From the NCBI GenBank assembly GCA_964426545.1, contig CAYRQP010000007.1, positions 44,415 through 108,414 on the forward strand: a DNA stretch of 64,000 nucleotides, in the 5' to 3' direction. A model generated the notes under the pieces. That model did no database searches. It was given only the letters and a program-made list of their open reading frames with translations, and was not told where the DNA came from. This DNA comes from CAYRQP01 sp964426545 (GTDB lineage: Bacteria; Fermentibacterota; Fermentibacteria; Fermentibacterales; JCC-6). A program made the position numbers and the translations under genes. Every line of letters begins with the position of its first letter. Position 1 is the stretch's first letter. This document shows positions 26,534 to 36,790 of the stretch, piece by piece.

Positions 26534-29500
26534 ATGTTTAGAATGGGGGAGGAGGGGTATTTGCAGTCGTCTTCTTCTGATAAAATGAATATTGGAACTT
26601 TGTCCGATGGAATCAAAGCACTTCTTTCAGTTTTCCCTGGAGTAATAAGTCAATCTGCTATTGTTCAGACACTCGGAAGAGAATTATCCGAAGTCCGTGC
26701 AGCAATCAAAATTCTTTCAGATGCAAAGGTAATCGTAGAGCGGATAGAGCATCATTCCAACGGCTGGTCCCTGAAGAAAAAAGAGACTCTTGATGTTTCA
26801 GAAGAAGTACTCTTAAACTGGAAAAGAAAGTTCAATGAATATGCCCTTACTTTTCCGGGGGTCACTTTTTCGGAATTGCTGGCTGCACTGAAATTCTATC
26901 ACGGTAAACCGCGGGGGAAAGCAATCCTACTGCACGCCGCCCTGAAAGCATCCCGGGAAAAAGGTGAGTTCCGGATGATCTCATATATCGTGCAGGATAT
27001 AGTCAATCTGCCTGACGGAAATCTGTCTTTCTCAGAATTGCGGGATGTTCTTACAATTGCCGAGCCGATGAAAATTAAGGAACTTAACTATGTAATGACA
27101 AAGGAATTCATAAAGCAGAACATAGATAATTCAAATTATCCATATGAGAGGATAACGGCATTCCTGCGCCTGGCAGAAGTGGAATTCAATAAGAATGAAT
27201 ATCTCATGACAAGAAAACACCTCACTCTTGCACTTGAAATGAGCAAAGATGAATTAATTTTCGAATGGATTCCCGAAATTTTGGAGGTTCTTGCAAAATC
27301 GACACAGAATTATCAGGAAATGAATGAAACAGATGAGGTAATCAATGCTGTAATTGCATGGCTTCCCGTCATCGAAGATGATGACAATGAAATTAAAATA
27401 TTGGCAGGAGCTGCATTGTCATATGCGATAATTAAACGACACAAATCAGCAAGGAAAACAATTGAATCTGCTCTGGATCTGATTTCAACAGTTTCACCGG
27501 CGGCATTGCAGAAATTCGAGTGGTGCCGCGGCCGCGTTAATCTCGTTATTGGAAATCCGTCCCGTGCTCTGCAGTATTTAGAGAGGGCTCTACTTCTTGC
27601 AGAGAATCTGAATGATCAAATGGCAGTTTCAGAAATACTTGACGCAATGGTTGAATGCATGGAAAAACAACCTGGTTTTACTGTCAGAAGTTTATCGAAA
27701 AGCCTCGAACAGGTGGAAAAAAGAGCTGCATCCGGTGGGAACATCTCCAATCAGATATATGCGATGATACAATTGACTGACATGTATTCGAGGACTCTTC
27801 AAGTGACCCGTGCACTTAAGAAAATCGACAAATGTGAGTTGCTGATAGAACAAGAAGAACTTACAAATACAGACCCTATGGTAGACTGGTACGACACTTT
27901 TCTGAAATATCAGATAAATAGACCTTTCAGCAATACGAAAGCAAATTTGTTTATACCGGGCACATTTGACTTCCTGAAAGAAATAAGAGAGGGAGTTCAT
28001 CCGGTCGAGGCAACAGAGACCATCGTCAAGTACTTCGGCAAAGGTACATCTCAAAAAACTATACCGCAGGGATTGCTATTGGCTATGGAGGCGGCAGCGA
28101 GGGGTTTTACCGCGTCGGCCACTTCGATAGCATCTACCCTTCAGAGAATCTATCACCCGGCGGGAATGGAGGATATTCCGTCCTGGAATCTATGCATCAG
28201 CGGGATATTATCTCTCGACATGGAAGATTCAGATGATTTTTTCAGTTCAGCACAGGTGCTGGCAAGGCAAATGGATAGAATCATGCTAGTCTGGCTGATT
28301 CTGCAGGTAAGAATACTGACCGAAAATCTATCGGCATTGGAAAGGGCAACAGTGCTTCTGATGATATGCGAACTTGATGAATACATAAAAGAACTGCTTC
28401 CACCGGAATTTGAAGATGACTTTGGTGCTTTGTCGCATGTAAGTGCCCGGTTGAAAGAACTGCGGAAACTCGTAGGGGAAAACAAGACACTGAAGGAAAG
28501 CAGGGATATCCTGGAGAAGAAACCCGAACTGGAACAAAGGAATATCGACCGACTGGATGCTATGTCGAACAGACAGTTCTCTACACGTTCGGACATTAGT
28601 TGGAGTCTTGAAGCCCTTGGGGTGCTGACAGGCGCAGATAAGGTACAGGTGTTGAATGTCAATGAAGGAGAAATCAGAATAATAGAAGCATTCGGGCTTG
28701 GAAAAAACCGATTGCCGGGACGTGAAACAGGAGTATATCTGCTTAAGACCGAAGCGAAAAGAGACCTTATCGATAATTACACATCCACTCCGTTTGGAAG
28801 CCGAAAGATACACATACTCCCACTTTCCGATTCGATGCCTGGCATAGAAGGAGCAAAGGATAGAAGGACAGAGGCTGTATTCACACAAAAGAACTTTATA
28901 CTACTGGAAAAGGATTCACCTTTTCTGTTGACAGAACTTCTCGATGAGATTCTCATCACGAGTTTTGTGAAACAGATAAATTCCGAATTGAAACTCAGAA
29001 ACAGAGAACGTTTGTCATCCTATGATTCCATGACAGGGGCTGTCATAAGGTCTACCTGGATTAAAAAACTAAATATGGTTCTTCAGGGTGATATAAGCCC
29101 GATCAACCCTGTCTCCCTTCTTCTTTTCGATGTCGATTACTTCAAGTCGGTCAATGATACCTTCGGGCATAGAGAAGGAGACAGCATTTTAAGAAAAATC
29201 GTAAAAGAAGTGTCTTTTGCATTGCGACATCAGGACATCATAGGACGGATTGGCGGAGATGAATTTGGAGTAATATTACCTCGGGCTACAGAAGACAATA
29301 TAGAAATGATTGCAAATCGCGTGTGCAGAAGGGTAGAGGAAAATGTTTACAGACCGGACCATATCCCGGTGACAATCAGTGCAGGATATACTACTGCCAG
29401 TTACAGCGGAGACCATTCTCTTCTCCTTATCAAACGGGCGGATGCCGCTCTTTATGAAAGCAAGAGAACCGGAAGAAACAGAGCCACAGTCTGGAACCAG

Positions 29501-29938
29501 TCGATCAAGCAGATAGAACATCTCAAGCAGAATATTCAAATTCTCGATACCGGAGATCCCGGATGGGATCACATGCTGGGGAGTACCGTACTGGAATTAC
29601 TTGCCATGCAGGAGGTCACCCTTGATATCCTTTCGGAGAAACTTCGCAATCTCCTGAGGTGTGAATTTATCTATTTAGAGGACACAAATGGGAAAAAGTC
29701 CGTAGTCGGTCCGCAATATCCAAACAGAATTCTCGACACTCTTCCGGATAAGAAGATTGAAATAATGCATGAAATGAAAGATGTTCTTGACAGATACCTG
29801 GTGTTTTTCATTCAATTCGAATCCGGAATAAAAATAGTCACTGCATGGGAATCAGGAACTGCTCTCCCGCCCGGCATTAGAAAAGTATTTCTTTCTCTTG
29901 TAAATCTGACGGAGATGCTGCTTTTGCGGCATGGATAG
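26534..29938 (+). CDS. Giant TPR-GAF-GGDEF diguanylate cyclase
   Basis: 1134 aa without membrane segments. An N-terminal winged-helix-like segment (about 20-90) is followed by a long run of TPR-like helices (about 100-650), a GAF-like domain (about 690-820) and a GGDEF domain (about 840-990). The catalytic motif RIGGDEFGVIL is intact near residue 907, and RHQD, five residues before it, is a proper inhibitory site. Its likely role is c-di-GMP synthesis under control of protein partners bound by the TPR array. A further 130 residues of unclear fold follow. The listed ATG is followed by GGGGGAGGAGGGG, so translation may instead begin at TTG 26561, 5 bases after that strong site. Confidence 0.88.
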   Translation: MFRMGEEGYLQSSSSDKMNIGTLSDGIKALLSVFPGVISQSAIVQTLGRELSEVRAAIKILSDAKVIVERIEHHSNGWSLKKKETLDVSEEVLLNWKRKFNEYALTFPGVTFSELLAALKFYHGKPRGKAILLHAALKASREKGEFRMISYIVQDIVNLPDGNLSFSELRDVLTIAEPMKIKELNYVMTKEFIKQNIDNSNYPYERITAFLRLAEVEFNKNEYLMTRKHLTLALEMSKDELIFEWIPEILEVLAKSTQNYQEMNETDEVINAVIAWLPVIEDDDNEIKILAGAALSYAIIKRHKSARKTIESALDLISTVSPAALQKFEWCRGRVNLVIGNPSRALQYLERALLLAENLNDQMAVSEILDAMVECMEKQPGFTVRSLSKSLEQVEKRAASGGNISNQIYAMIQLTDMYSRTLQVTRALKKIDKCELLIEQEELTNTDPMVDWYDTFLKYQINRPFSNTKANLFIPGTFDFLKEIREGVHPVEATETIVKYFGKGTSQKTIPQGLLLAMEAAARGFTASATSIASTLQRIYHPAGMEDIPSWNLCISGILSLDMEDSDDFFSSAQVLARQMDRIMLVWLILQVRILTENLSALERATVLLMICELDEYIKELLPPEFEDDFGALSHVSARLKELRKLVGENKTLKESRDILEKKPELEQRNIDRLDAMSNRQFSTRSDISWSLEALGVLTGADKVQVLNVNEGEIRIIEAFGLGKNRLPGRETGVYLLKTEAKRDLIDNYTSTPFGSRKIHILPLSDSMPGIEGAKDRRTEAVFTQKNFILLEKDSPFLLTELLDEILITSFVKQINSELKLRNRERLSSYDSMTGAVIRSTWIKKLNMVLQGDISPINPVSLLLFDVDYFKSVNDTFGHREGDSILRKIVKEVSFALRHQDIIGRIGGDEFGVILPRATEDNIEMIANRVCRRVEENVYRPDHIPVTISAGYTTASYSGDHSLLLIKRADAALYESKRTGRNRATVWNQSIKQIEHLKQNIQILDTGDPGWDHMLGSTVLELLAMQEVTLDILSEKLRNLLRCEFIYLEDTNGKKSVVGPQYPNRILDTLPDKKIEIMHEMKDVLDRYLVFFIQFESGIKIVTAWESGTALPPGIRKVFLSLVNLTEMLLLRHG

Positions 29939-30029
29939 CAACAACGGGACATTTGCAAAAGCCACTGTGCAAACGGGAGTATCATAGCAATGCTCGTGAA
30001 ACGAACACGAAGGAGCAATACAGAACAAC

Positions 30030-30053
30030 GGGACACGACTAAAGTCATGTCCC
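30030..30053. terminator. GGGACA...TGTCCC hairpin between convergent genes
   Basis: GGGACACGACT (30030-30040) pairs with AGTCATGTCCC (30043-30053) with one mismatch and ends on the uvrA stop codon. It stands between the ends of the GGDEF gene and uvrA and is another GGGAC-tipped element. The rest of the 114-base gap holds a second GGGAC start at about 29946 but no clear partner. Confidence 0.6.
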
Positions 30054-32863
30054 TATATATTGTCTTTTAGGAATTTGCCGGTGAATGAATCCTTATTATT
30101 GGCAATGTCTTCAGGTGTTCCTGTTGCTATTACTTCGCCGCCTTCATCTCCGCCAAGGGGTCCAAGATCAATTATCCATCCTGCATTCTTGATGATGTCC
30201 AGATTGTGTTCGATGATAACAACAGTGTTTCCTGCCCTGACCAGCCTGCCTAATACGTGAAGCAGTTTCTTTACATCGTGGAAATGCAGCCCTGTAGTTG
30301 GCTCGTCAAGCAGATAAAGAGTATGAGTTGACTGCGGTTTTGAGAGTTCCTTTGCAAGTTTTATCCTTTGAGCTTCCCCGCCTGACAGGGTTGTTGCAGA
30401 TTGCCCGAGTTTTATATATCCCAGTCCGACATCTTTCATTACCGACAGTATCCTGTAAACAGCCGGTATGCGTTCGAAGTGTTTGAGTGCCTGCATGACA
30501 GAGAGATCAAGCACTTCTGCTATATTGAGTCCGTTGAATGTTACTTTGAGAGTTTCGGTATTGAATCTCTTTCCCTGGCAGACTTCGCACTCGATGAATA
30601 CATCAGCAAGAAAATGCATCTCTATTCTCTTGGACCCGGCACCGCTGCATTCTTCACACCTTCCGCCTTTAATGTTAAAACTAAACCTGCCCGGCTTGTA
30701 TCCCCTTATTCGGGAAAGCTGGACTTCAGCAAAGAGATTTCTAATATGATCGAAGACTTTAGTGTATGTTGCGGGATTGGAACGGGGAGTCCTCCCTATG
30801 GGGTCTTGTGAAATATTTATAATTTTATTGATATCTCCGTCACCCTTCAGATGTTTGTATGGACCCGCGCGGAGTTTCATGCTGCCGCCTATTTTTGCAG
30901 CCAGAGCCGGATAAAGGGTCTGGGTAATCAGCGAACTCTTTCCGGAACCGGAAACACCGGTTATGCAAACGAATTTCTTCAACGGGATTCGGATAGTAAT
31001 ATCTTTGAGATTATGAAGGGATGCTCCTTCGAGAACCAGCCACCCGTCAGGTTTTCGCCCGGGTGGGAGTATTCTGTCTATAATTTTTCTTCCTGCCAGA
31101 TAATCCCCGGTCAGGGATTCCCTGATTTTCATAATATCTGAAACGCTTCCTGCCGCAGTGATACTGCCCCCGAGTTCACCCGCACCCGGACCAAAATCGA
31201 TAATGTAATCGGCACTTTGAATGGTATCCCTGTCGTGTTCTACTACAAGGACGGTGTTACCAAGGTCTCTCAATTGCTTCAGCGTTGAAAGAAGTCTCAT
31301 GTTGTCTTTCTGGTGGAGTCCTATTGTAGGCTCATCGAGCACATAGAGTACACCTGTCAATCGGCTTCCAATCTGGCTGGCGAGTCTTATGCGCTGAGAT
31401 TCTCCTCCGGAAAGAGTGGGAGCGCTTCTAAGCAGAGTGAGATAGTGCAGTCCTACATCTATCAGAAACTTCAATCTGTCAGTTATCTCGCGGATTAGTT
31501 CTTCAGCCAGAATCTTTTTTGCCGGACTGAGTTTCAGTTTACTGAAGAACGAATGAATCTCACTTATGTTCATTACACTGAGGTCACATATGTTGCTTCT
31601 GCTAATAGTTACAGCCCTTGCTTCCTTTCTCAGCCTCATTCCCCTGCAGGATTTACAGGGCGACTTGCTGAAGAATTTCTCATAGTATTTCCGGGCTTCC
31701 TGGCTGTTAGTTGTGGTATATAATCTTTCTATTCGCGGGATTACACCTTCCCATTCGGTTTCCCAGACTCCTTTGGTTTTCTTTCCCTTCCAGACAACTT
31801 CTATTCTGCGTCCTGCAGAGCCGTAAAGAAGGAAATCCTGCTGGGCTTCTGTATAGGATTTCCAGGCAGCACCGAGATTTATGTCAAGTTCCTTTGCCAG
31901 GGCTCTTATCATGTTCTTTGTATGTCCGGATGGAATACCCCATGGAACAACCGCTCCGCTATCGATAGAGAGAGCTGTTCTCGGAACGACTCTGAGCGGG
32001 TCCACTTTCATCTCAAAACCGAGTCCTGAGCATTCAGGACACATACCGAGCGGATTGTTGAAACTGAACAACTGCGGAGATAATTCAGGAATACTGATAC
32101 CGCAGTACACACAGGCATTGTGTTCGCTCATTAGTATCTCTTCGTCTGAATCAGGGCAGATGACGGATAAAATGCCATTTCCTTCTGTAAGAGCGGTTTC
32201 AACGGAGTTGAATAACCGTGCGCTGATGCTATCGGAGACAGCAAGCCTGTCAACCACAAGGAGAATGGTGTGTTTCTTTTTCGAATGCAGGGAAATTCCC
32301 GAATCCAGCAGATGTTCCTTCCCGTCAATCAATACCCGGACATATCCCTTTCTGCGAAGCTCTTTCAGCAAATCGGAAAAACTTCCTTTTCTGTTGCGGG
32401 CAAGCGGAGCTGTTATGAGAATCTTTATGTCTTTGTCCATCGATAGAATAATGTCAGTCATCTGCTGAGCAGACTGCCTTGTAACTTCTCTGTCGCATTC
32501 GGGACAGTGCGGGACTCCGGCTCTTGCGTAAAGCACACGAAGATAATCGGCGATTTCCGTAACTGTACCGACAGTAGAGCGCGGGTTGTGGCTTACAGAT
32601 TTCTGTTCGATGGAAATAGCGGGAGAGAGTCCTTCAATACTCTCATACAGTGGTTTCTCCAACTGTCCCAAGAATTGCCGAGCATAGGCAGAAAGAGATT
32701 CGACATACCTTCGCTGCCCTTCAGCATATAAAGTGTCGAATGCGAGGGAGCTTTTTCCCGAACCTGAAACTCCGGTAAGAACAACCAGTTTATTCCTTGG
32801 AATCTCAACCGTGATATTCTTCAGGTTATGTTCCCGCGCTCCCCGGACGATAATACTTTTCAC
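30053..32863 (-). CDS. uvrA: Excinuclease ABC subunit A
   Basis: 936 aa, the normal size for UvrA. It has two ABC ATPase cassettes with Walker A motifs GVSGSGKSSLAFD and GVSGSGKSSLITQ and signatures LSGGESQRIRLA and LSGGEAQRIKLA. The structural zinc modules are CVYCG...CPECSG and CEECSG...CEVCQG. UvrA finds helix-distorting DNA damage and loads UvrB in nucleotide excision repair. It is monocistronic here and divergent from dnaK. Confidence 0.98.
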   Translation of the reverse strand: MKSIIVRGAREHNLKNITVEIPRNKLVVLTGVSGSGKSSLAFDTLYAEGQRRYVESLSAYARQFLGQLEKPLYESIEGLSPAISIEQKSVSHNPRSTVGTVTEIADYLRVLYARAGVPHCPECDREVTRQSAQQMTDIILSMDKDIKILITAPLARNRKGSFSDLLKELRRKGYVRVLIDGKEHLLDSGISLHSKKKHTILLVVDRLAVSDSISARLFNSVETALTEGNGILSVICPDSDEEILMSEHNACVYCGISIPELSPQLFSFNNPLGMCPECSGLGFEMKVDPLRVVPRTALSIDSGAVVPWGIPSGHTKNMIRALAKELDINLGAAWKSYTEAQQDFLLYGSAGRRIEVVWKGKKTKGVWETEWEGVIPRIERLYTTTNSQEARKYYEKFFSKSPCKSCRGMRLRKEARAVTISRSNICDLSVMNISEIHSFFSKLKLSPAKKILAEELIREITDRLKFLIDVGLHYLTLLRSAPTLSGGESQRIRLASQIGSRLTGVLYVLDEPTIGLHQKDNMRLLSTLKQLRDLGNTVLVVEHDRDTIQSADYIIDFGPGAGELGGSITAAGSVSDIMKIRESLTGDYLAGRKIIDRILPPGRKPDGWLVLEGASLHNLKDITIRIPLKKFVCITGVSGSGKSSLITQTLYPALAAKIGGSMKLRAGPYKHLKGDGDINKIINISQDPIGRTPRSNPATYTKVFDHIRNLFAEVQLSRIRGYKPGRFSFNIKGGRCEECSGAGSKRIEMHFLADVFIECEVCQGKRFNTETLKVTFNGLNIAEVLDLSVMQALKHFERIPAVYRILSVMKDVGLGYIKLGQSATTLSGGEAQRIKLAKELSKPQSTHTLYLLDEPTTGLHFHDVKKLLHVLGRLVRAGNTVVIIEHNLDIIKNAGWIIDLGPLGGDEGGEVIATGTPEDIANNKDSFTGKFLKDNI

Positions 32864-33125
32864 AACAGTTTCTCCCGACTATAGAGCCGAACAAGTCTCA
32901 TACAATCGTTTAATATAAGAGAAAAACAGGCTAATGGAATGTGTCATAATTGCGCCAAATAAGTTGATGTGCTGAAATGTAGAACCAAAGCAATAGGTAA
33001 ATTAATGTATATCAAGAAGATACTGAAATTAGTGGTATTGGCATGTCGATTGCATTCTCAGGAGTGAGTACAAAATTCGGTAATAATAAAATTTCCCTAG
33101 TGGAAATATGAAAGAGAGGAAAATA

Positions 33126-35045
33126 ATGGGTAAAACAATAGGAATCGACCTGGGAACAACAAACTCCTGCGTAGCAGTAATGGAGGGCGGAGAACCTGTA
33201 GTAATTCCCAATGCAGAGGGAGCAAGAACAACTCCGTCAGTTGTTGGATTCAGCAAAGACGGAGAGCGTCTTGTCGGTGTTCTTGCCCGCCGTCAGGCTG
33301 TTGCCAATCCGGAAAACACGATTTTCTCCATCAAGAGATTCATGGGAAGAAGATTCAGCGAAGCCGGAAATGACATCGAACGCGTGCCGTATAAGGTAAT
33401 AGAAGGACCCAACGGGGATGCTGTTGTCAAGATCAAAGACAAAGAGTACACACCGCCTGAAATATCAGCGATGATACTGCAGAAGATGAAGCAGACCGCA
33501 GAGGATTACCTTGGTGAAAAAGTAGAGAAAGCGGTAATTACAGTACCTGCCTATTTCAATGACAAGCAGAGACAGGCAACAAAGGACAGCGGCAAGATTG
33601 CCGGCCTCGAAGTCGAACGAATAGTTAATGAACCTACTGCAGCAGCACTGGCATACGGTCTCGACAAGGAATCAGAGAATAAAGTTATTGCAGTATTCGA
33701 CCTCGGCGGCGGGACTTTCGACATCTCTATTCTCGAAATAGGTGATGGTGTGTTTGAGGTCAAGTCCACTAATGGCGACACACAGCTTGGCGGCGATGAC
33801 TTCGACCAGAAAATCATAGACTGGATGGTAGATGAATTTCTGAAAGAGAAAGGAATAGATCTCTCTCAGGACAAAATGGCTATCCAAAGGCTTAAGGAAT
33901 CTGCTGAGAAAGCAAAGTGCGAACTTTCAACAACACAAAGTACCAATATCAACCTTCCGTTTGTGACGCTTGACAATTCCGGACCGCTGCATCTGGACAT
34001 GACTCTCTCTCGTTCCCAACTTGAACAACTGACATCTGACCTGATAGAAAGAACGGCAACCCCCTGCAAGAAGGCTCTTGCCGACGCACAGCTTAAACCT
34101 GAAGACATAGATGATGTCATACTTGTAGGCGGGCAGACCAGGATGCCGCTTGTCCAGGAAAAAGTGAGTTCCATCTTTAAGAGAGAACCTCATAGAGGCG
34201 TTAACCCCGATGAAGTTGTTGCAATCGGCGCTGCCATTCAGGGCGGAGTCCTTTCCGGTGATGTACACGGAGTGGTTCTTCTCGATGTAACACCGCTTAC
34301 TCTGGGTATAGAAACTCTTGGTGGTGTTTCAACACCGCTTATCGAAAGAAATTCGACAATCCCGACAAAGAAGAGTCAGATTTTTAGCACAGCAGCTGAC
34401 AATCAGCCCGCAGTTGAAATCAATGTTCTTCAGGGTGAGCGCAAAATGGCAGCAGACAACAAAACACTCGGAAGATTCAATCTCGATGGAATCCCCCCCG
34501 CTCCAAGGGGACTACCGCAGATAGAAGTTACATTCGATATAGATGCCAACGGAATTGTGCATGTTTCCGCAAAGGATAAGGCAACCGGCAAAGAACAGTC
34601 CATCAGAATTGAAGCATCGAGCGGCATCAGTGAAGAGGACATTGAAAAGATGGTGCAGGAGGCAGAAGCCAACGCTGAAGCGGATGAGAAGAAGAAAGAA
34701 ACTGTGGAGAGACGTAACACTGCGGATAGTATGGTTTTCCAAATAGAGAAGCAGTTGGAGGAGTACGGTGAAAAAATAGACCCGAGCCAGAGAGCAAAAC
34801 TCGAAGAAGCTGTGAAAAATATGAAAACAGCACTTGAAAGCAACGATGACGATGAAATCAAAGCCAAATTTGAATATCTTGACACAACCTGGAAAGAAGT
34901 AGGTGAAGAATTCTATAAACAGGCTCAACAGGCAGATGCGGAAACAGCAGAAGCAACACCTTCCGAAGAAACAGATCAGGCATCGGAAGCCGCTTCTGAC
35001 GATGACGATACAGTCGATGCAGACTTCGAAGTAGTGGATGACTAA
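33126..35045 (+). CDS. dnaK: Chaperone DnaK (Hsp70)
   Basis: 639 aa from ATG 33126, which has AGAGG 7 bases upstream; an ATG at 33108 would add six residues before the conserved MGKTIGIDLGTTNSCVA. Nucleotide-binding motifs VFDLGGGTFDISIL and VGGQTRMP are present, as is the substrate-domain start DVTPLTLGIETLGG. The C-terminus is acidic and ends near DADFEVVDD, as in other DnaK proteins. It refolds and holds client proteins together with GrpE and DnaJ, encoded directly downstream. The 244-base upstream gap shows no CIRCE element, so HrcA control is not supported. Confidence 0.98.
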   Translation: MGKTIGIDLGTTNSCVAVMEGGEPVVIPNAEGARTTPSVVGFSKDGERLVGVLARRQAVANPENTIFSIKRFMGRRFSEAGNDIERVPYKVIEGPNGDAVVKIKDKEYTPPEISAMILQKMKQTAEDYLGEKVEKAVITVPAYFNDKQRQATKDSGKIAGLEVERIVNEPTAAALAYGLDKESENKVIAVFDLGGGTFDISILEIGDGVFEVKSTNGDTQLGGDDFDQKIIDWMVDEFLKEKGIDLSQDKMAIQRLKESAEKAKCELSTTQSTNINLPFVTLDNSGPLHLDMTLSRSQLEQLTSDLIERTATPCKKALADAQLKPEDIDDVILVGGQTRMPLVQEKVSSIFKREPHRGVNPDEVVAIGAAIQGGVLSGDVHGVVLLDVTPLTLGIETLGGVSTPLIERNSTIPTKKSQIFSTAADNQPAVEINVLQGERKMAADNKTLGRFNLDGIPPAPRGLPQIEVTFDIDANGIVHVSAKDKATGKEQSIRIEASSGISEEDIEKMVQEAEANAEADEKKKETVERRNTADSMVFQIEKQLEEYGEKIDPSQRAKLEEAVKNMKTALESNDDDEIKAKFEYLDTTWKEVGEEFYKQAQQADAETAEATPSEETDQASEAASDDDDTVDADFEVVDD

Positions 35046-35770
35046 TGTCAGATCCAAGGCGGAAAAACAAAAAGAACCCCGAAGATGAAACCCTGGAAGA
35101 AGGTCATCCCAAAGACCGCAGAATTCCCGCGAAGGCGGATGAGCAGGAAATTGAACTGATCGAAAATCCCGTATTCGATGATTATGTCATCGAGACAGTT
35201 CCAATGGATTCTGATGCAGACGGAGAAGAGGATACCGAAGAAGTCGAAACAGTCGAAGAAGAACTTCCGGAGCCGACCCCTGAAGAAAAAAAGGCAGATG
35301 AAGTAATAGCAGAACTGCACGACAGAAACATGAGGCTTCAGGCAGAATTCGACAATTTCAGGAAAAGGCAGGCACGGGAATTCAGCCGTCTTTGTAATCA
35401 GGGTAAGAAAGAACTGATGTCGAACCTTCTCGATGTACTGGATAATTTCGACCGGGCTTATAAGCATAAGGAAGACGACGAACACAAAATCGATGATATA
35501 GCCGAAGGTATGTTCCGGACAATTGATCAACTAAAGGGAGTCATGGAGAGGGAAGGACTACAAATCCTCGAAATCAAGGAGAAAGAACCCTTCGACCCGG
35601 AAATCCACGATGCTCTGTATGCTGAAGAAATAGAAGGTCTGGAAGAGGAAATCGTGTTGGAAGTTCTGCAGAACGGTTATATACTGAATGAAGAATTGCT
35701 TCGTCCGGCCAGGGTCAGGGTCGGTAAGGTGCCCGAAGTACAGAACGACGGAGAGGACACTCCTGAATAG
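35045..35770 (+). CDS. grpE: Nucleotide exchange factor GrpE
   Basis: 241 aa. The first 80 residues are charged and disordered, longer than in most GrpE proteins. They are followed by the family core: the coiled coil with RLQAEFDNFRKRQARE, then LLDVLDNFDRA, and the beta-domain ending in VLQNGYILNEELLRPARVRV. GrpE releases ADP from DnaK. The ATG shares a base with the dnaK stop (TAATG), and dnaJ overlaps its own stop by one base, so the trio is tightly coupled. Confidence 0.97.
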   Translation: MSDPRRKNKKNPEDETLEEGHPKDRRIPAKADEQEIELIENPVFDDYVIETVPMDSDADGEEDTEEVETVEEELPEPTPEEKKADEVIAELHDRNMRLQAEFDNFRKRQAREFSRLCNQGKKELMSNLLDVLDNFDRAYKHKEDDEHKIDDIAEGMFRTIDQLKGVMEREGLQILEIKEKEPFDPEIHDALYAEEIEGLEEEIVLEVLQNGYILNEELLRPARVRVGKVPEVQNDGEDTPE

Positions 35771-36789
35771 TGGAAAAGGACTTCTATAAGATTCTTGGAG
35801 TTGATGAAAAAGTAACTCAGAAGGAACTGAAACGAAGTTACAGGAAACTTGCAAAAAAATACCACCCTGATGCAAATCCCGGGGACGCAAAAGCTGAAGA
35901 AAAATTCAAGGAAATATCGGAAGCCTATGACATTCTAAGCGACCCACAGAAGCGGGAACAGTATGATGCTGTCAGGCGCGGTGGGGGAGATTTCTTCTCA
36001 GGCGGCATGCCGGGTGGAGCAGGAGGCGGCGGTTTCTCGGGGTCAGGACTCGATGACATCCTCCATTCCATGTTTGGCGGTAACTTCGATTTTGGCTCGG
36101 GGGGCAGAGGTTTTTCTCCCGATAGGCAGAAGCCTCCGGAAACACCGCAGACGACACTCCGAATATCATTCAAGACGGCAGTATCAGGTGGAAAAGTCAA
36201 AGCAGATATTCAGGTTCCTGCTCCGTGCTCGGACTGCATGGGAGCCGGCGGTTCCGGTAAGGAAACCTGCAATCAGTGTAATGGCGCAGGGAGAATACAG
36301 CAGGGGCAGATGGTCTTTGCCTGTCCATCATGTGGCGGCAAGGGAAGCAGAATTACAAATATCTGTACAGCATGTACCGGCACAGGTGAAGTTAGACGGA
36401 AAGAAGCAGTTGAAATCGCAATCCCTGCCGGTTCCGATGATGACACTGTATTGAGACTGCGAACCCCTTCTGGAACGACAGTCCTCGTAAAACTGAAAGT
36501 ATCACCTGATAAGTTCTTCCGGAGAGAAGGAAGAAACATACACTGCACCGTAAAGATTTCAGCAACACAGGCAGTATTGGGAACGACTCTCAAAATAAGA
36601 ACGCTCGATGGCAAAATAAAACTGAAGATTCACCCCGGCACGCAACCCGGAACCGTCCTTCGCATTCCCGGGAAAGGTGTTCTGCACCGCGGTACACGCG
36701 GAGATCAACTCGTGCATGTTGAAGTTATAATACCGAGTGATATATCAGATGATGAGAAGAAACTATGGGAGCAACTGAAGGAGGTCTGA
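35770..36789 (+). CDS. dnaJ: Chaperone DnaJ (Hsp40)
   Basis: 339 aa, somewhat shorter than E. coli DnaJ. The J domain includes the HPD triad (KYHPDANPG) near residue 31. A Gly/Phe-rich linker (about 75-115) follows, then four CxxCxGxG zinc repeats (CSDCMGAG, CNQCNGAG, CPSCGGKG, CTACTGTG) and the C-terminal substrate domain. It delivers clients to DnaK and stimulates its ATPase. The start is GTG at 35770, overlapping the grpE TAG by one base. AAGGAGG just before the stop serves the small membrane protein gene behind it. Confidence 0.97.
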   Translation: MEKDFYKILGVDEKVTQKELKRSYRKLAKKYHPDANPGDAKAEEKFKEISEAYDILSDPQKREQYDAVRRGGGDFFSGGMPGGAGGGGFSGSGLDDILHSMFGGNFDFGSGGRGFSPDRQKPPETPQTTLRISFKTAVSGGKVKADIQVPAPCSDCMGAGGSGKETCNQCNGAGRIQQGQMVFACPSCGGKGSRITNICTACTGTGEVRRKEAVEIAIPAGSDDDTVLRLRTPSGTTVLVKLKVSPDKFFRREGRNIHCTVKISATQAVLGTTLKIRTLDGKIKLKIHPGTQPGTVLRIPGKGVLHRGTRGDQLVHVEVIIPSDISDDEKKLWEQLKEV

Positions 36790-36790
36790 A

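Noticed and set aside
32864..33125. CIRCE element or heat-shock sigma promoter before dnaK
   Set aside because: I searched for TTAGCACTC-N9-GAGTGCTAA and for a CTTGAAA-CCCCAT pair; only partial, unconvincing matches occur (for example GGAGTGAG).
34512..35057. 181-aa minus-strand frame rich in Cys, Phe and Leu
   Set aside because: It lies opposite dnaK's acidic C-terminal coding region, whose GAA/GAT codons read as Phe and Leu codons in reverse. It is a shadow.
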